40,854 nt of DNA, taken from NCBI GenBank assembly GCA_021766785.1, contig JAICBP010000083.1, forward strand, positions 106,201 to 147,054. Reading direction: 5' to 3'. Position 1 is the stretch's first letter; the number at the start of each line of letters is the position of its first letter. Of this stretch, positions 8,586 through 16,511 are shown one piece after another. Made by a program: the position numbers and the translations under genes. Source of the DNA: Sulfurimonas sp. endosymbiont of Alviniconcha boucheti. Its GTDB lineage: Bacteria > Campylobacterota > Campylobacteria > Campylobacterales > Sulfurimonadaceae. Below the pieces are notes generated by a model. The model ran no database searches. It was not told the DNA's origin and saw only the letters and a program-made list of their open reading frames with translations.

Positions 8586-9386
8586 ATGTGTATAGATTGC
8601 GGATGTAGTATAACAGGAACAACTTTAGGAGATGGTGGAGGGGAGCATCATCATGATCACGGTCATAAACATAGCCACTCTCATGAGCATCAAGCAGCAC
8701 ATGAAACACTTCACCATAATCCTCAACTAAATGATAGTAAAACAATTAGTGTCATCACAAAAATATTAGATAAAAATAATCATGAAGCAGAACATAACCG
8801 TGCTCATTTCGATAAAAATGGAGTACTTAGTATTAATCTTATGAGTAGTCCCGGAAGTGGAAAAACAACACTTCTTGAGCATTTTGCAGATACAGTTGAT
8901 TTTAAATTTGGTGTTATTGAGGGTGATTTAGAAACTTCTCGCGATGCTGATAGAATTAAGACTAAAGGTATTCCAGCATATCAAGTACAAACTGGTTCAG
9001 CATGTCATCTTGATGCTTTTATGGTGCATAAAGGTTTACACAATATGCCACTAACAGAGATTGATGTTTGTTTTATCGAAAATGTAGGAAATTTAGTATG
9101 TCCAGCCTCTTATGATGTTGGAAGTCACTTAAATATTGTGCTTGTCTCTGTTCCAGAAGGAAGCGATAAGATTGAGAAGTATCCTGTTATGTTCCGTCAA
9201 GCAGATTTAATTCTCATTACAAAGATAGATTTGATAGAACATTTTGATTATGATATAGAACATGAGAAAAAAGAGGCTAGAAAAATAAAACCTAGTGTAG
9301 ATATACTAGAAGTAAATATAAAAGATAAAACGTCTATCCAAAATGTTATTAATTGGATAGAGTTTAAAAGAAAGATGAGAGGGTAG
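8586..9386 (+). CDS. hypB: Hydrogenase nickel incorporation GTPase HypB
   Basis: HypB is a dimeric SIMIBI-class GTPase that, with HypA, delivers nickel to the hydrogenase large subunit. The 266-residue protein starts MCIDCGC, matching the high-affinity CxxCGC nickel site of E. coli HypB. It continues with a His-rich stretch (residues 21-44, 13 histidines) of the nickel-storage kind. The P-loop SSPGSGKTT is at about 87-95, followed by EGDLETSRDADRI with the metal- and nucleotide-linked region and QTGSACHLDA with the conserved CH pair of the G-domain metal site. ENVGNLVCPASYD and ITKIDL are further GTPase motifs. AAAGGAG precedes the start. Confidence 0.97.
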   Translation: MCIDCGCSITGTTLGDGGGEHHHDHGHKHSHSHEHQAAHETLHHNPQLNDSKTISVITKILDKNNHEAEHNRAHFDKNGVLSINLMSSPGSGKTTLLEHFADTVDFKFGVIEGDLETSRDADRIKTKGIPAYQVQTGSACHLDAFMVHKGLHNMPLTEIDVCFIENVGNLVCPASYDVGSHLNIVLVSVPEGSDKIEKYPVMFRQADLILITKIDLIEHFDYDIEHEKKEARKIKPSVDILEVNIKDKTSIQNVINWIEFKRKMRG

Positions 9387-9387
9387 T

Positions 9388-9678
9388 ATGTGCTTATCAA
9401 TTCCAAGTAAAGTGGTTAAGATAGATAAAGAGAGAAATGTTGCAATAGTTGATACTATGGGTGTGCAGAGGGAAGCTGGCTTAGAACTTATGGAAGAAGA
9501 TGATGTAAAAATTGGAGATTTTGTTCTTTTACATATCGGCTTTATAATGAATAAAATCGATGAAAAGGATGCTCTAGAATCACTAAAAGTTTATAATGAA
9601 ATTTTAGAAAAACTTGATGAAGAGGATAGGCAGCAGATGGTCATAGATGATGATAACTGCGAAAATAGAGGTGCTTAA
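9388..9678 (+). CDS. hypC: Hydrogenase maturation chaperone HypC
   Basis: HypC pairs with HypD to build the Fe(CN)2CO unit and then carries it to the large subunit. The 96-residue protein begins MCLSIPSKVV; Cys2, exposed after Met removal, is the essential iron-binding residue. VLLHIGFIMNKID includes the conserved His of the family. It is slightly longer than the usual 75-90 residues because of an acidic C-terminal tail (EEDRQQMVIDDDN). It starts one base after the hypB stop and ends one base before the hypD start, so the three are almost certainly co-translated. Confidence 0.96.
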   Translation: MCLSIPSKVVKIDKERNVAIVDTMGVQREAGLELMEEDDVKIGDFVLLHIGFIMNKIDEKDALESLKVYNEILEKLDEEDRQQMVIDDDNCENRGA

Positions 9679-9679
9679 T

Positions 9680-10828
9680 ATGAAAGAGTTACAACTAAAG
9701 GATCTCTATGATGGTTTTCGCGATCCAGAAGTTATAAAAGGATTTGCAAAGCTTATAGAAGAGGAAGCAAAAAAACTCTCTCATCCAATAAATATAATGG
9801 AAGTGTGCGGTGGACATACTCATTCCATAATGAAATTTGGTCTCCCTCAACTTCTTCCTGAAAATATTAACTTTATCCATGGTCCAGGTTGCCCAGTCTG
9901 TATCATGCCAAAAGAGCGAATAGATCATGCTTATATCTTAGCTGATCAAGAGGATACTATACTAGTTACTCTAGGTGATATGATAAAGGTGCCTGGTAGC
10001 AGAGGAAGTCTTCAAGATATCAGAGCAAAGGGTGCAGATGTGCGTTTTATCTACTCTCCACTTGATATATTAAAAATTGCAGAAGAGTATCCTGATAAAA
10101 AGATTATCTTTTTTGCCATAGGATTTGAGACAACCACTCCAATGACAACTGCACTTATTGATATAGTACTAAAACGCCAGATTAAAAATATCTTTTTTCA
10201 TATAAATCATGTTACAGTTCCAGAGGTAATGGTAGAGCTTATAGACTCTCGTGATGAACATATAGATAGTTATAACAATCGTATAGATGCTTTTTTAGGA
10301 CCAAGTCATGTGAGTGTTATAACAGGAAGCAAAATATATGAAAAGTTTCCTAAAGAGCATAATCGTCCAGTTGTTGTATCAGGGTTTGAACCTGTAGATG
10401 TTATGGAAGCTATTTTGATGATTGTTAAACAGTTTAACGAAGGAAGATGTGAATTGGAGATAGAGTATAAACGTCTAGTCACTTATGGTGGAAATCTAAA
10501 GGCACAAGCTCTCATTGAAAATTATTTTGAAAAAGCTTCACTTTTTAAATGGCGTGGGCTTGGGAATATACCAGATAGTGGGTACAAACTAAGACCTCAG
10601 TTTGCAGATATTGATGCAGAGAAAATATATGCTGATATCTTACCAAATGAGGAGATAGAAGATCATAAACTCTGTATCTGTGGCGATATACTTCGAGGTA
10701 TGGCTAAACCAGATGAGTGTACTATATTTGGTACAGCTTGTAAACCACAGAGCCCATTAGGAAGTTGTATGGTAAGTAGTGAAGGTGCTTGTGCAGCATA
10801 TTATAAATATGGAAATTTACTAAAATGA
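9680..10828 (+). CDS. hypD: Hydrogenase iron-centre assembly protein HypD
   Basis: HypD is a [4Fe-4S] scaffold on which, with HypC, the iron receives its CN and CO ligands. The 382-residue protein has CGGHTHSIMKFG near residue 43, GPGCPVCIMP near 70, and FAIGFETTTPMT near 150, all classic HypD signatures. The C-terminal cysteine cluster (CICGDILRG, ECTIFGTAC, GSCMVSSEGAC) supplies the cluster ligands. I chose the ATG at 9680, one base after hypC, because GAGG lies 8 bases upstream and the homologous N-terminus (LQLKDLYDGFRDP) follows. An in-frame ATG at 9647 inside hypC would add 11 unsupported residues. It overlaps hypE by 4 nt. Confidence 0.97.
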   Translation: MKELQLKDLYDGFRDPEVIKGFAKLIEEEAKKLSHPINIMEVCGGHTHSIMKFGLPQLLPENINFIHGPGCPVCIMPKERIDHAYILADQEDTILVTLGDMIKVPGSRGSLQDIRAKGADVRFIYSPLDILKIAEEYPDKKIIFFAIGFETTTPMTTALIDIVLKRQIKNIFFHINHVTVPEVMVELIDSRDEHIDSYNNRIDAFLGPSHVSVITGSKIYEKFPKEHNRPVVVSGFEPVDVMEAILMIVKQFNEGRCELEIEYKRLVTYGGNLKAQALIENYFEKASLFKWRGLGNIPDSGYKLRPQFADIDAEKIYADILPNEEIEDHKLCICGDILRGMAKPDECTIFGTACKPQSPLGSCMVSSEGACAAYYKYGNLLK

Positions 10829-11823
10829 ATAAACAGATAACCCTTGCCATGGGAAATGGTGGTGAAGAGAATAATGAGCTTATAAATAAGATTTTTTATA
10901 AAGCTTTTAAAAATGATATTTTAGAAAAGTCTGAAGATGCAGCAGTTATACATGATGGAGCATTGGCGTTTAGCACAGATAGCTTTACCGTGAGTCCTCT
11001 CTTTTTTCCTGGTGGAGACATAGGAAAACTTGCTATTTGTGGAACTTGTAACGACCTTGCTATGATGGGTGCAAAGCCAAAATATCTTACATGTAGTTTT
11101 ATTATCGAAGAGGGTTTTTCAATACATGAACTTGAAAAAATTGTTCGTAGTATGAAAAAAGAGTTAGCAAAAAATGGTGCAGTAATTGTAGGTGGTGACA
11201 CAAAAGTTGTCCCTAATGGATGTGTCGATAAAATATTTATAAATACTACAGGTATTGGAGAGATTCAAAAAAAAGGTATTAGTTCAAATACCATCTCCTC
11301 TGATGATGTGATACTTGTAAGTCGTGATTTAGGTCGGCATGGTGCAACTATTTTTGCCGCTCGTGAGGGAATAGAACTCTCTAGCAAGCTAGAGAGTGAT
11401 TGTGCATCACTTACTCATCATGTTCAAGCACTTATAGATGCAGGTGTAGAGATAACAGCTCTTAGAGATGCAACTCGTGGTGGTGTAAGTGCAGTACTTA
11501 ATGAGTGGGCAAAACAATCAAATATCTGTATAGAAGTACAAGAAGATAGTATCCCAGTATCGCAAGAGGTATATGGAGTCTGTGAATTACTAGGGTTTGA
11601 GGCGGTAAACTTAGCAAATGAAGGAACTTTTGTATTGGCTATCAAAAAAAGTTTTCTAAAAAAAGCTTTTGAAGTATTACATAGTTTTGAGAATTCTGAA
11701 AATGCTGTAAAAATAGCTGATGTTTCCTATGAGTATGTAGGTAAAGTTGTACTTCTTAGTTCCTATGGAACAAAAAGATTTTTAGATACACCAACTGGTG
11801 AACTTCTTCCTAGAATCTGCTAA
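10825..11823 (+). CDS. hypE: Hydrogenase maturation protein HypE
   Basis: HypE accepts a carbamoyl group from HypF on its C-terminal cysteine and dehydrates it with ATP to a thiocyanate, which is passed to HypCD. The 332-residue protein belongs to the PurM/SelD-like ATP-binding family: GDIGKLAICGTCNDLAMMG (about 67-85) and VGGDTKVVP (about 122-130) are the ATP/Mg elements, and ALRDATRGG (about 213) is typical. It ends exactly in PRIC, the conserved C-terminus whose Cys carries the ligand. Overlaps: 4 nt with hypD upstream, and the stop directly abuts the hypX ATG. A 10-base-pair palindrome lies inside the gene at 11376-11397. Confidence 0.97.
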   Translation: MNKQITLAMGNGGEENNELINKIFYKAFKNDILEKSEDAAVIHDGALAFSTDSFTVSPLFFPGGDIGKLAICGTCNDLAMMGAKPKYLTCSFIIEEGFSIHELEKIVRSMKKELAKNGAVIVGGDTKVVPNGCVDKIFINTTGIGEIQKKGISSNTISSDDVILVSRDLGRHGATIFAAREGIELSSKLESDCASLTHHVQALIDAGVEITALRDATRGGVSAVLNEWAKQSNICIEVQEDSIPVSQEVYGVCELLGFEAVNLANEGTFVLAIKKSFLKKAFEVLHSFENSENAVKIADVSYEYVGKVVLLSSYGTKRFLDTPTGELLPRIC

Positions 11824-13449
11824 ATGAAAATTCTTCTTCTTGTAAGCTCATTTAATTCTTTAACACAAGCTGTTTATACAAAGCTCAAAGATAGGGGAGA
11901 GATTGTAGCAGTTGCATTTGCAATACATGAAAAACAGATGCAAGAGGAGGTAGAAGCTTTCAATCCAGAACTTATTTTAGCACCATATTTAAAAGTTTTT
12001 ATTCCTGAAACAATCTATAAAGTTTATCCGACTTATATATTTCATCCTGGTCCTTTAGGTGATAGAGGTTCCTCTTCGTTAGAGTATGCACTTTTGAGTG
12101 ATACAAAAGAGTGGGGTGTGGTAATTTTACGAGCTAATGAGCTTTATGATGGTGGTAACATTGTAGCTCAAAAGAGTTTAAGTGTACGGAATACTTATAA
12201 AGCATCACTTTATCGGCAAGAGATCGCTAAACATTTCTTAATGGCATTGGATAGTTTTTTTCAAAAGCCTTTGGATTTGCCACAAATACTAAATCCTCTT
12301 CATAAACAGTTTAATCAGGAGACGCGCAAGATTGATTGGGAGAATGATCATACTGAAAAGATAATAGCTAAAATTCACCTCTCAGATAGTTTTCCAGGTG
12401 TATTAGACACTATTATGGGTGTTAAGTGCTATCTCTTTGGTGCTCATAAAGAGGAGAGATTAAGAGGTGGTATCAAAGACGTTTTAGCCAAACGTGATGG
12501 AGCGATCTGTATTGGCACAAAAGATGGGGCACTTTGGATAAGTCATCTTAAAGAGCCTCATAAATTTAAACTACCAGCTACTTATGTTCTAAAAGAGAGA
12601 ATAGTAGGAGTAAAAGAGCAGAGGTTGCCCCTACTATTTGATAAGAGCTATGAGACATTTTATGAGATGAGTGTAGAGAAGTGTGATAATGTCGCTTATC
12701 TCTCTTTTAATTTTCACAATGGTGCTATGAGTTCCAAACAGTGTATTCGTCTTAAATATGCATTTGAGTATCTTAAAGAAGAATACGAAGTTATAGTGCT
12801 TGTTGGTGGAATGGACTTTTTTAGTAACGGTATCCACCTTAATATCTTAGAAGACTCAAAAAAACAGGGTGAAGATGGATGGAGTAATATTAATGCTATG
12901 AATGATCTTATAAAGTCTATACTTGAAGCTAATGAAGTTGTAACCATTGCATCACTTACGAGAAATGCAGGTGCAGGTGGTGTTTTTTTAGCACTAGCTT
13001 GTGACTATATCATAGCAAAAGAGAGTGTAGTGTTAAATCCTCATTATAAGACCTTAGGTTTAAGTGGAAGTGAATATCATACTTATACATTGCCAAAAAG
13101 AGTGGGGGAAGAGATCTCAAATAAGATTCTTAATAAAGCATTACCTATCTCTGTAGAGTATGCAAAAAATGTAGGTATGATAGATGAGGTTTTTGCTGAA
13201 AATAACTATTATGAGAAGTTACATAACTTTTCATCTTCATGCTATGATGAAGATTTTATCTCGAAAAAACAAGATAAAATAGAAAAAGAACGAGAAAATA
13301 TGGAGCGGTGTAAACAAACAGAACTTAAAAAGATGTATGCAGAGTTTTGGGATGTGTCAAGTAATTTTCATACACTCAGACACAATTTTGTCTATAAAGT
13401 ATGTCCAACCAAGACACCAAAAAGATTACAAGGGGATAGCTATGCATGA
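11824..13449 (+). CDS. hypX: HypX/HoxX, CO-ligand synthesis for hydrogenase under oxic conditions
   Basis: HypX makes the CO ligand of the active-site iron from a formyl group, by way of formyl-CoA, which allows hydrogenase assembly in air. The 541-residue protein has the expected two halves. The N-terminal formyltransferase-like half (about 1-250) has FHPGPLGDRGSSSLEYAL at 73-90, the HypX version of the formyl-THF domain motif. The C-terminal enoyl-CoA hydratase/isomerase-like half (about 290-480) has GGMDFFSNGIHLN, RNAGAGGVFLALACDYI and NPHYKTLGLSGSEY. The length equals the usual approximately 540 residues. It starts directly at the hypE stop and overlaps hypA by 8 nt. It suggests the hydrogenase is made under microaerobic or oxic conditions. 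Confidence 0.94.
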   Translation: MKILLLVSSFNSLTQAVYTKLKDRGEIVAVAFAIHEKQMQEEVEAFNPELILAPYLKVFIPETIYKVYPTYIFHPGPLGDRGSSSLEYALLSDTKEWGVVILRANELYDGGNIVAQKSLSVRNTYKASLYRQEIAKHFLMALDSFFQKPLDLPQILNPLHKQFNQETRKIDWENDHTEKIIAKIHLSDSFPGVLDTIMGVKCYLFGAHKEERLRGGIKDVLAKRDGAICIGTKDGALWISHLKEPHKFKLPATYVLKERIVGVKEQRLPLLFDKSYETFYEMSVEKCDNVAYLSFNFHNGAMSSKQCIRLKYAFEYLKEEYEVIVLVGGMDFFSNGIHLNILEDSKKQGEDGWSNINAMNDLIKSILEANEVVTIASLTRNAGAGGVFLALACDYIIAKESVVLNPHYKTLGLSGSEYHTYTLPKRVGEEISNKILNKALPISVEYAKNVGMIDEVFAENNYYEKLHNFSSSCYDEDFISKKQDKIEKERENMERCKQTELKKMYAEFWDVSSNFHTLRHNFVYKVCPTKTPKRLQGDSYA

Positions 13450-13783
13450 ATATAGTGTGGTGCAAGCTCTATTAGAGCAGATAGAGGATGTAGCAAAAGA
13501 GAATGAAGCCACAAAAGTGACAAAAGTAGTAGTAAAGATAGGTGTAATGAGTGGAATTGAAGCTCATCTTCTCGAAATAGCATTTAATACTTTTAAAGAA
13601 AAAACTATCTGCCATAATGCTAGTTTTGTAATGAATATTCAACCTCTTTGCATAGAGTGTCAAGAGTGTAAGTCTGTTAGTGTATTAGAGAAGATTCACT
13701 ACTGTTGCCAAAAATGTAAATCTACAAATATAAAAGTAAATGATGGAGAAGATATGTTTCTCATGAGTCTAGAGATGGAGTAA
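13442..13783 (+). CDS. hypA: Hydrogenase nickel incorporation protein HypA
   Basis: HypA hands nickel to the hydrogenase precursor together with HypB. The 113-residue protein begins MHEYSVVQALL; the N-terminal Met-His-Glu forms the nickel site. The zinc domain has two cysteine pairs (CIECQEC near residue 71 and CCQKC near 89). DGEDMFLMSLEME is the usual C-terminal strand. The start at 13442, overlapping the hypX stop by 8 nt, is fixed by the invariant MHE; an in-frame upstream ATG at 13337 would bury the nickel-binding N-terminus and is rejected. Confidence 0.96.
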   Translation: MHEYSVVQALLEQIEDVAKENEATKVTKVVVKIGVMSGIEAHLLEIAFNTFKEKTICHNASFVMNIQPLCIECQECKSVSVLEKIHYCCQKCKSTNIKVNDGEDMFLMSLEME

Positions 13784-13786
13784 AAG

Positions 13787-14539
13787 ATGCAAGAGTATTG
13801 GGAAAGTTATGCTAAACCTATAGAGGGCAAAAAGGCAATAGTTTCATTTAATGCAGGTATGGCAGATAGTGTGCCAAATGCTGAATATATATATGCAGGA
13901 TTTGTAAAAGTAAAACTCAATAATCCAACAGAGGATGGATTAGTTACTCAGGAAGAGTCAGATGATGTCGGATTTATAGAAGATAGATTAGAGATGGAGT
14001 CACTTAGATGGAGGAGTGGAAAATATATAGGAAGAGTTATCTCTCAAGGTGAGGTACATTTTATATATTATTTAAAAATGGATTTTGAGTGGAGAAATAC
14101 TGTAGAGTCTGCTATGAACTATTTTAGTAACTATGAGTATGAATTTGGATCGCGTATTGATATAGAATGGGAGATCTATCAAAAACTACTTTTTCCAACT
14201 ACACGTGAGTGGCAAATCATAGCAAACCATCACTCTTGTGATAGTCTAAAAAAACAAGGTGATACTCTTAAAGTAGAACGAGCAATAGAACATAAAGTTT
14301 ATTTTGAAAATAAAATAAATCGAAAAAAATTTATTGCTCTTTTGGAGGAGAAAGGGTTTCACAAACAAAAGAGCATAGAAGTACCCTTTCAAGGTAAAAC
14401 AATGTATGGCATACAGTTTTATAAAAAAGGAAAGCCTCACTATTATGAGATAGATGCGCTTACTATCGAGATAATAGATATGAGTGAGTCTTTAGATGGT
14501 ATGTACGATGGGTGGGAATGTAGTCTGTTAAAAGAGTAA
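13787..14539 (+). CDS. DUF695 / RraB-like protein at the end of the hyp operon
   Basis: This 250-residue soluble protein has two parts. The N-terminal about 140 residues (WESYAKPIEGKKAIVSFNAG onward) resemble DUF695. The C-terminal part (TREWQIIANHHSCDSLKKQGD near 145-165, then HKVYFENKINRKKFIALLEEKGF) matches the RraB-like domain named after regulator of RNase E activity B. It starts 4 bases after the hypA stop, within the same apparent transcript, and ends the operon, converging on rluB. A direct role in hydrogenase maturation has no known basis; the gene may simply be the last of the transcript. The domain call is by motif recall and is moderately sure. Confidence 0.7.
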   Translation: MQEYWESYAKPIEGKKAIVSFNAGMADSVPNAEYIYAGFVKVKLNNPTEDGLVTQEESDDVGFIEDRLEMESLRWRSGKYIGRVISQGEVHFIYYLKMDFEWRNTVESAMNYFSNYEYEFGSRIDIEWEIYQKLLFPTTREWQIIANHHSCDSLKKQGDTLKVERAIEHKVYFENKINRKKFIALLEEKGFHKQKSIEVPFQGKTMYGIQFYKKGKPHYYEIDALTIEIIDMSESLDGMYDGWECSLLKE

Positions 14540-14571
14540 GAGCATACCAAAATTATTAAAAAAACTAACTA

Positions 14572-15375
14572 CTACTTTTTCTTATTTTTATTTCCAGCCA
14601 TCTCACGAGCGAGCTTTTCCTCTGCTTTTAAAAAGCTAAAAAGTGCCGAGTATTCACTACGAGAGAGGTATCTTGTCTTTCCAGTAGGTAGGTTATTAAG
14701 CTCTATCTCTGCAAAACTTATACGTTTTAAATCTGCTATCTCTGCATCAAAGTGAGCAAAAAAACGGCGAAGCTCACGATTTTTTCCCTCACTTATCGCC
14801 ACTTTTAAGATAGAGTAATTATGTGCATTTTTCTGGATTTTATATCCCAAGAATGGTTTAAACTCCATAGAAGTAATATTAGAGTGTGAGTGTCCACCAG
14901 CAGTTGCATCTTCTATATACATTCCCTCAAGCATAGCAGTTTCCATCTCTGAAGTAACTTCTCCCCTTATCTTTATCTTATAACGGCGTTCAAGATCTGA
15001 CTTCATAAGTGCTGTTGCAACATGCGAAGCATCTGTTAAGAGAAGAAGTCCCTCACTTGCAAAATCAAGTCGCCCTACAGGAATATAATGCTTAAACTCT
15101 TTACGTAATGAATCATAAATAGTGCGGCGACCTTTAGGGTCAGACTTTGTTACAAGCTCTCCTTTGGGTTTATTATATACTATCACCGTGTACTTCTCTT
15201 GGCGACTTATCTGTTTTCCACTTACATAAACAACATCACTCTTCTCATCTACCTGTGTTGCTGGATTCTCTTGTATCTCCCCATTTATACGGACATATCC
15301 ATCTTGTATAGCTTTATCAGCTTCACGTCTTGAATAGGTCGAGTAGTGTGCTATAAATTTGTTTAATCTCATCAT
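14572..15375 (-). CDS. rluB: 23S rRNA pseudouridine synthase, RluB/RsuA family
   Basis: This enzyme isomerises a specific uridine in rRNA to pseudouridine. The 267-residue protein has an N-terminal S4 RNA-binding domain (MRLNKFIAHYSTYSRREADK, residues 2-21), then the RsuA/RluB catalytic domain with GRLDFASEGLLLLT (about 100-113), whose Asp is the catalytic residue, and REGKNRELRRFF-type sequence (EGKNRELRRFF near 212). The C-terminal tail is short and basic (AGNKNKKK). It is last in a minus-strand run after purM and kdsD, 57 bases downstream of kdsD. RluB, RluE and RluF are not easily separated by eye; RluB is the commonest assignment in this phylum. Confidence 0.88.
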   Translation of the reverse strand: MMRLNKFIAHYSTYSRREADKAIQDGYVRINGEIQENPATQVDEKSDVVYVSGKQISRQEKYTVIVYNKPKGELVTKSDPKGRRTIYDSLRKEFKHYIPVGRLDFASEGLLLLTDASHVATALMKSDLERRYKIKIRGEVTSEMETAMLEGMYIEDATAGGHSHSNITSMEFKPFLGYKIQKNAHNYSILKVAISEGKNRELRRFFAHFDAEIADLKRISFAEIELNNLPTGKTRYLSRSEYSALFSFLKAEEKLAREMAGNKNKKK

Positions 15376-15432
15376 TGTACTATCTCTTTTAATGTTTGCA
15401 TATTTTCTCTAATCTATAAAGCTCATTATTTT

Positions 15433-16395
15433 TCATGAGATTCCTTTTTCTATCAGCATATGAATATGAAGAACACCTTGTATATTTTTCTTTTTATCTG
15501 TCACAACGAGCAGTTGTATTTTTTTTTCTTCTATGAAAACTAATGCATCACTTGCTAAGATATCTGCATTATCCAATGTCATAGGATTTAGTGTCGCATA
15601 CTTGAGTGCTTCATCCTCTAAAGAGAAATTTTTACTCAAGAGTGCACGCCTAATATCTCCATCACTCAAAAGTGCTAGAAGCTTTCCATCCTCATCTGTT
15701 ACAAGTGTAGTCCCTAAACATCCCTCACTAATGCTAATTATGGCATCCTTGATTTTTGCATCTTTACTTATGATAGGAAGATTTTTCTCTTGCATAAGAT
15801 TTGACACTTTCACAAAAAGTTTTTTACCAAGAGTACCACCTGGATGAAAAGAGGCAAAGTCACTCTTTTGAAAATCTTTAGCTCGCATCAAACAGACAGC
15901 AAGAGCATCACCAAGAGCAAGTGTTAGTGTTGTAGAGCTAGTCGGTGCAGTATCAATAGGACAAGCCTCTTTTTCTACATACACCTCTATAATCATATTA
16001 CTAGCTCTGCCTAATGTAGAGTCTCTCTTTTTTGTCATCCCAATAACTGGAACGCCAAAGCGTTTAATATGAGGGAGAATAGAGTTCAACTCTTCACTCT
16101 CACCACTATAACTTATCCCTATAACAACATCATTCTCATCTATCATACCAAGATCACCATGAAGTGCTTCAGTAGGATGAAGAAAAAAACTAGGTGTTCC
16201 AGTAGAAGCAAATGTCGCTGCCATTTTCGCACCGATAAGTCCACTCTTCCCTACACCAGTGATGATAAGTTTTCCCTTACACTTAAGTATCATATCGACC
16301 ACCCTCTCAAATACATCATCAATGAGTGTTGCTGCTTTTAATAAGGTTTGTGCCTCTATGTTTAAAGTCTCTTGTACTATCTCTTTATAATTCAT
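15433..16395 (-). CDS. kdsD: Arabinose-5-phosphate isomerase (KdsD/KpsF family)
   Basis: KdsD converts ribulose 5-phosphate to arabinose 5-phosphate, the first step of KDO synthesis for lipopolysaccharide. The protein has an N-terminal SIS domain (GVGKSGLIGAKMAATFASTGTPSFFLHPTE split across residues 49-78; GISYSGESEEL near 94) and two C-terminal CBS domains (about 205-320). At 320 residues it has the usual family length. I chose ATG at 16395; a GTG two codons upstream is possible. No ribosome site precedes either, and a TATAAT box lies 6 bases before the ATG (see the site entry), so the message may be leaderless. Confidence 0.93.
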   Translation of the reverse strand: MNYKEIVQETLNIEAQTLLKAATLIDDVFERVVDMILKCKGKLIITGVGKSGLIGAKMAATFASTGTPSFFLHPTEALHGDLGMIDENDVVIGISYSGESEELNSILPHIKRFGVPVIGMTKKRDSTLGRASNMIIEVYVEKEACPIDTAPTSSTTLTLALGDALAVCLMRAKDFQKSDFASFHPGGTLGKKLFVKVSNLMQEKNLPIISKDAKIKDAIISISEGCLGTTLVTDEDGKLLALLSDGDIRRALLSKNFSLEDEALKYATLNPMTLDNADILASDALVFIEEKKIQLLVVTDKKKNIQGVLHIHMLIEKGIS

Positions 16396-16401
16396 AAGCA
16401 C

Positions 16402-16407
16402 ATTATA
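16402..16407 (-). promoter_or_regulatory. Candidate -10 box of kdsD, unusually close to the start codon
   Basis: On the minus strand TATAAT is followed by GTGCTT and then the ATG of kdsD. Transcription starting 6-7 bases after a -10 box would begin at or next to the A of the ATG, giving a leaderless message. This fits the absence of a Shine-Dalgarno sequence. Only the sequence match is seen. Confidence 0.4.
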
Positions 16408-16511
16408 CTATAATTACTCTAATAGAAGTTTGCATGTATTATCAGCTGGTGCTATAAATGCATGCTCTAGAAATTTCTGCAGTCTTGTAACTCTCTAAAT
16501 TTAAATTAAAA

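Noticed and set aside
11376-11397. Perfect 10-base palindrome ACTCTCTAGC-AA-GCTAGAGAGT as an operator or attenuator
   Set aside because: It lies inside hypE coding sequence, encodes normal residues and has no associated promoter; chance or an mRNA hairpin is enough to explain it.
13337-13441. N-terminal extension of hypA
   Set aside because: HypA needs the free N-terminal Met-His-Glu for nickel binding; the extension lies inside hypX and has no homology.
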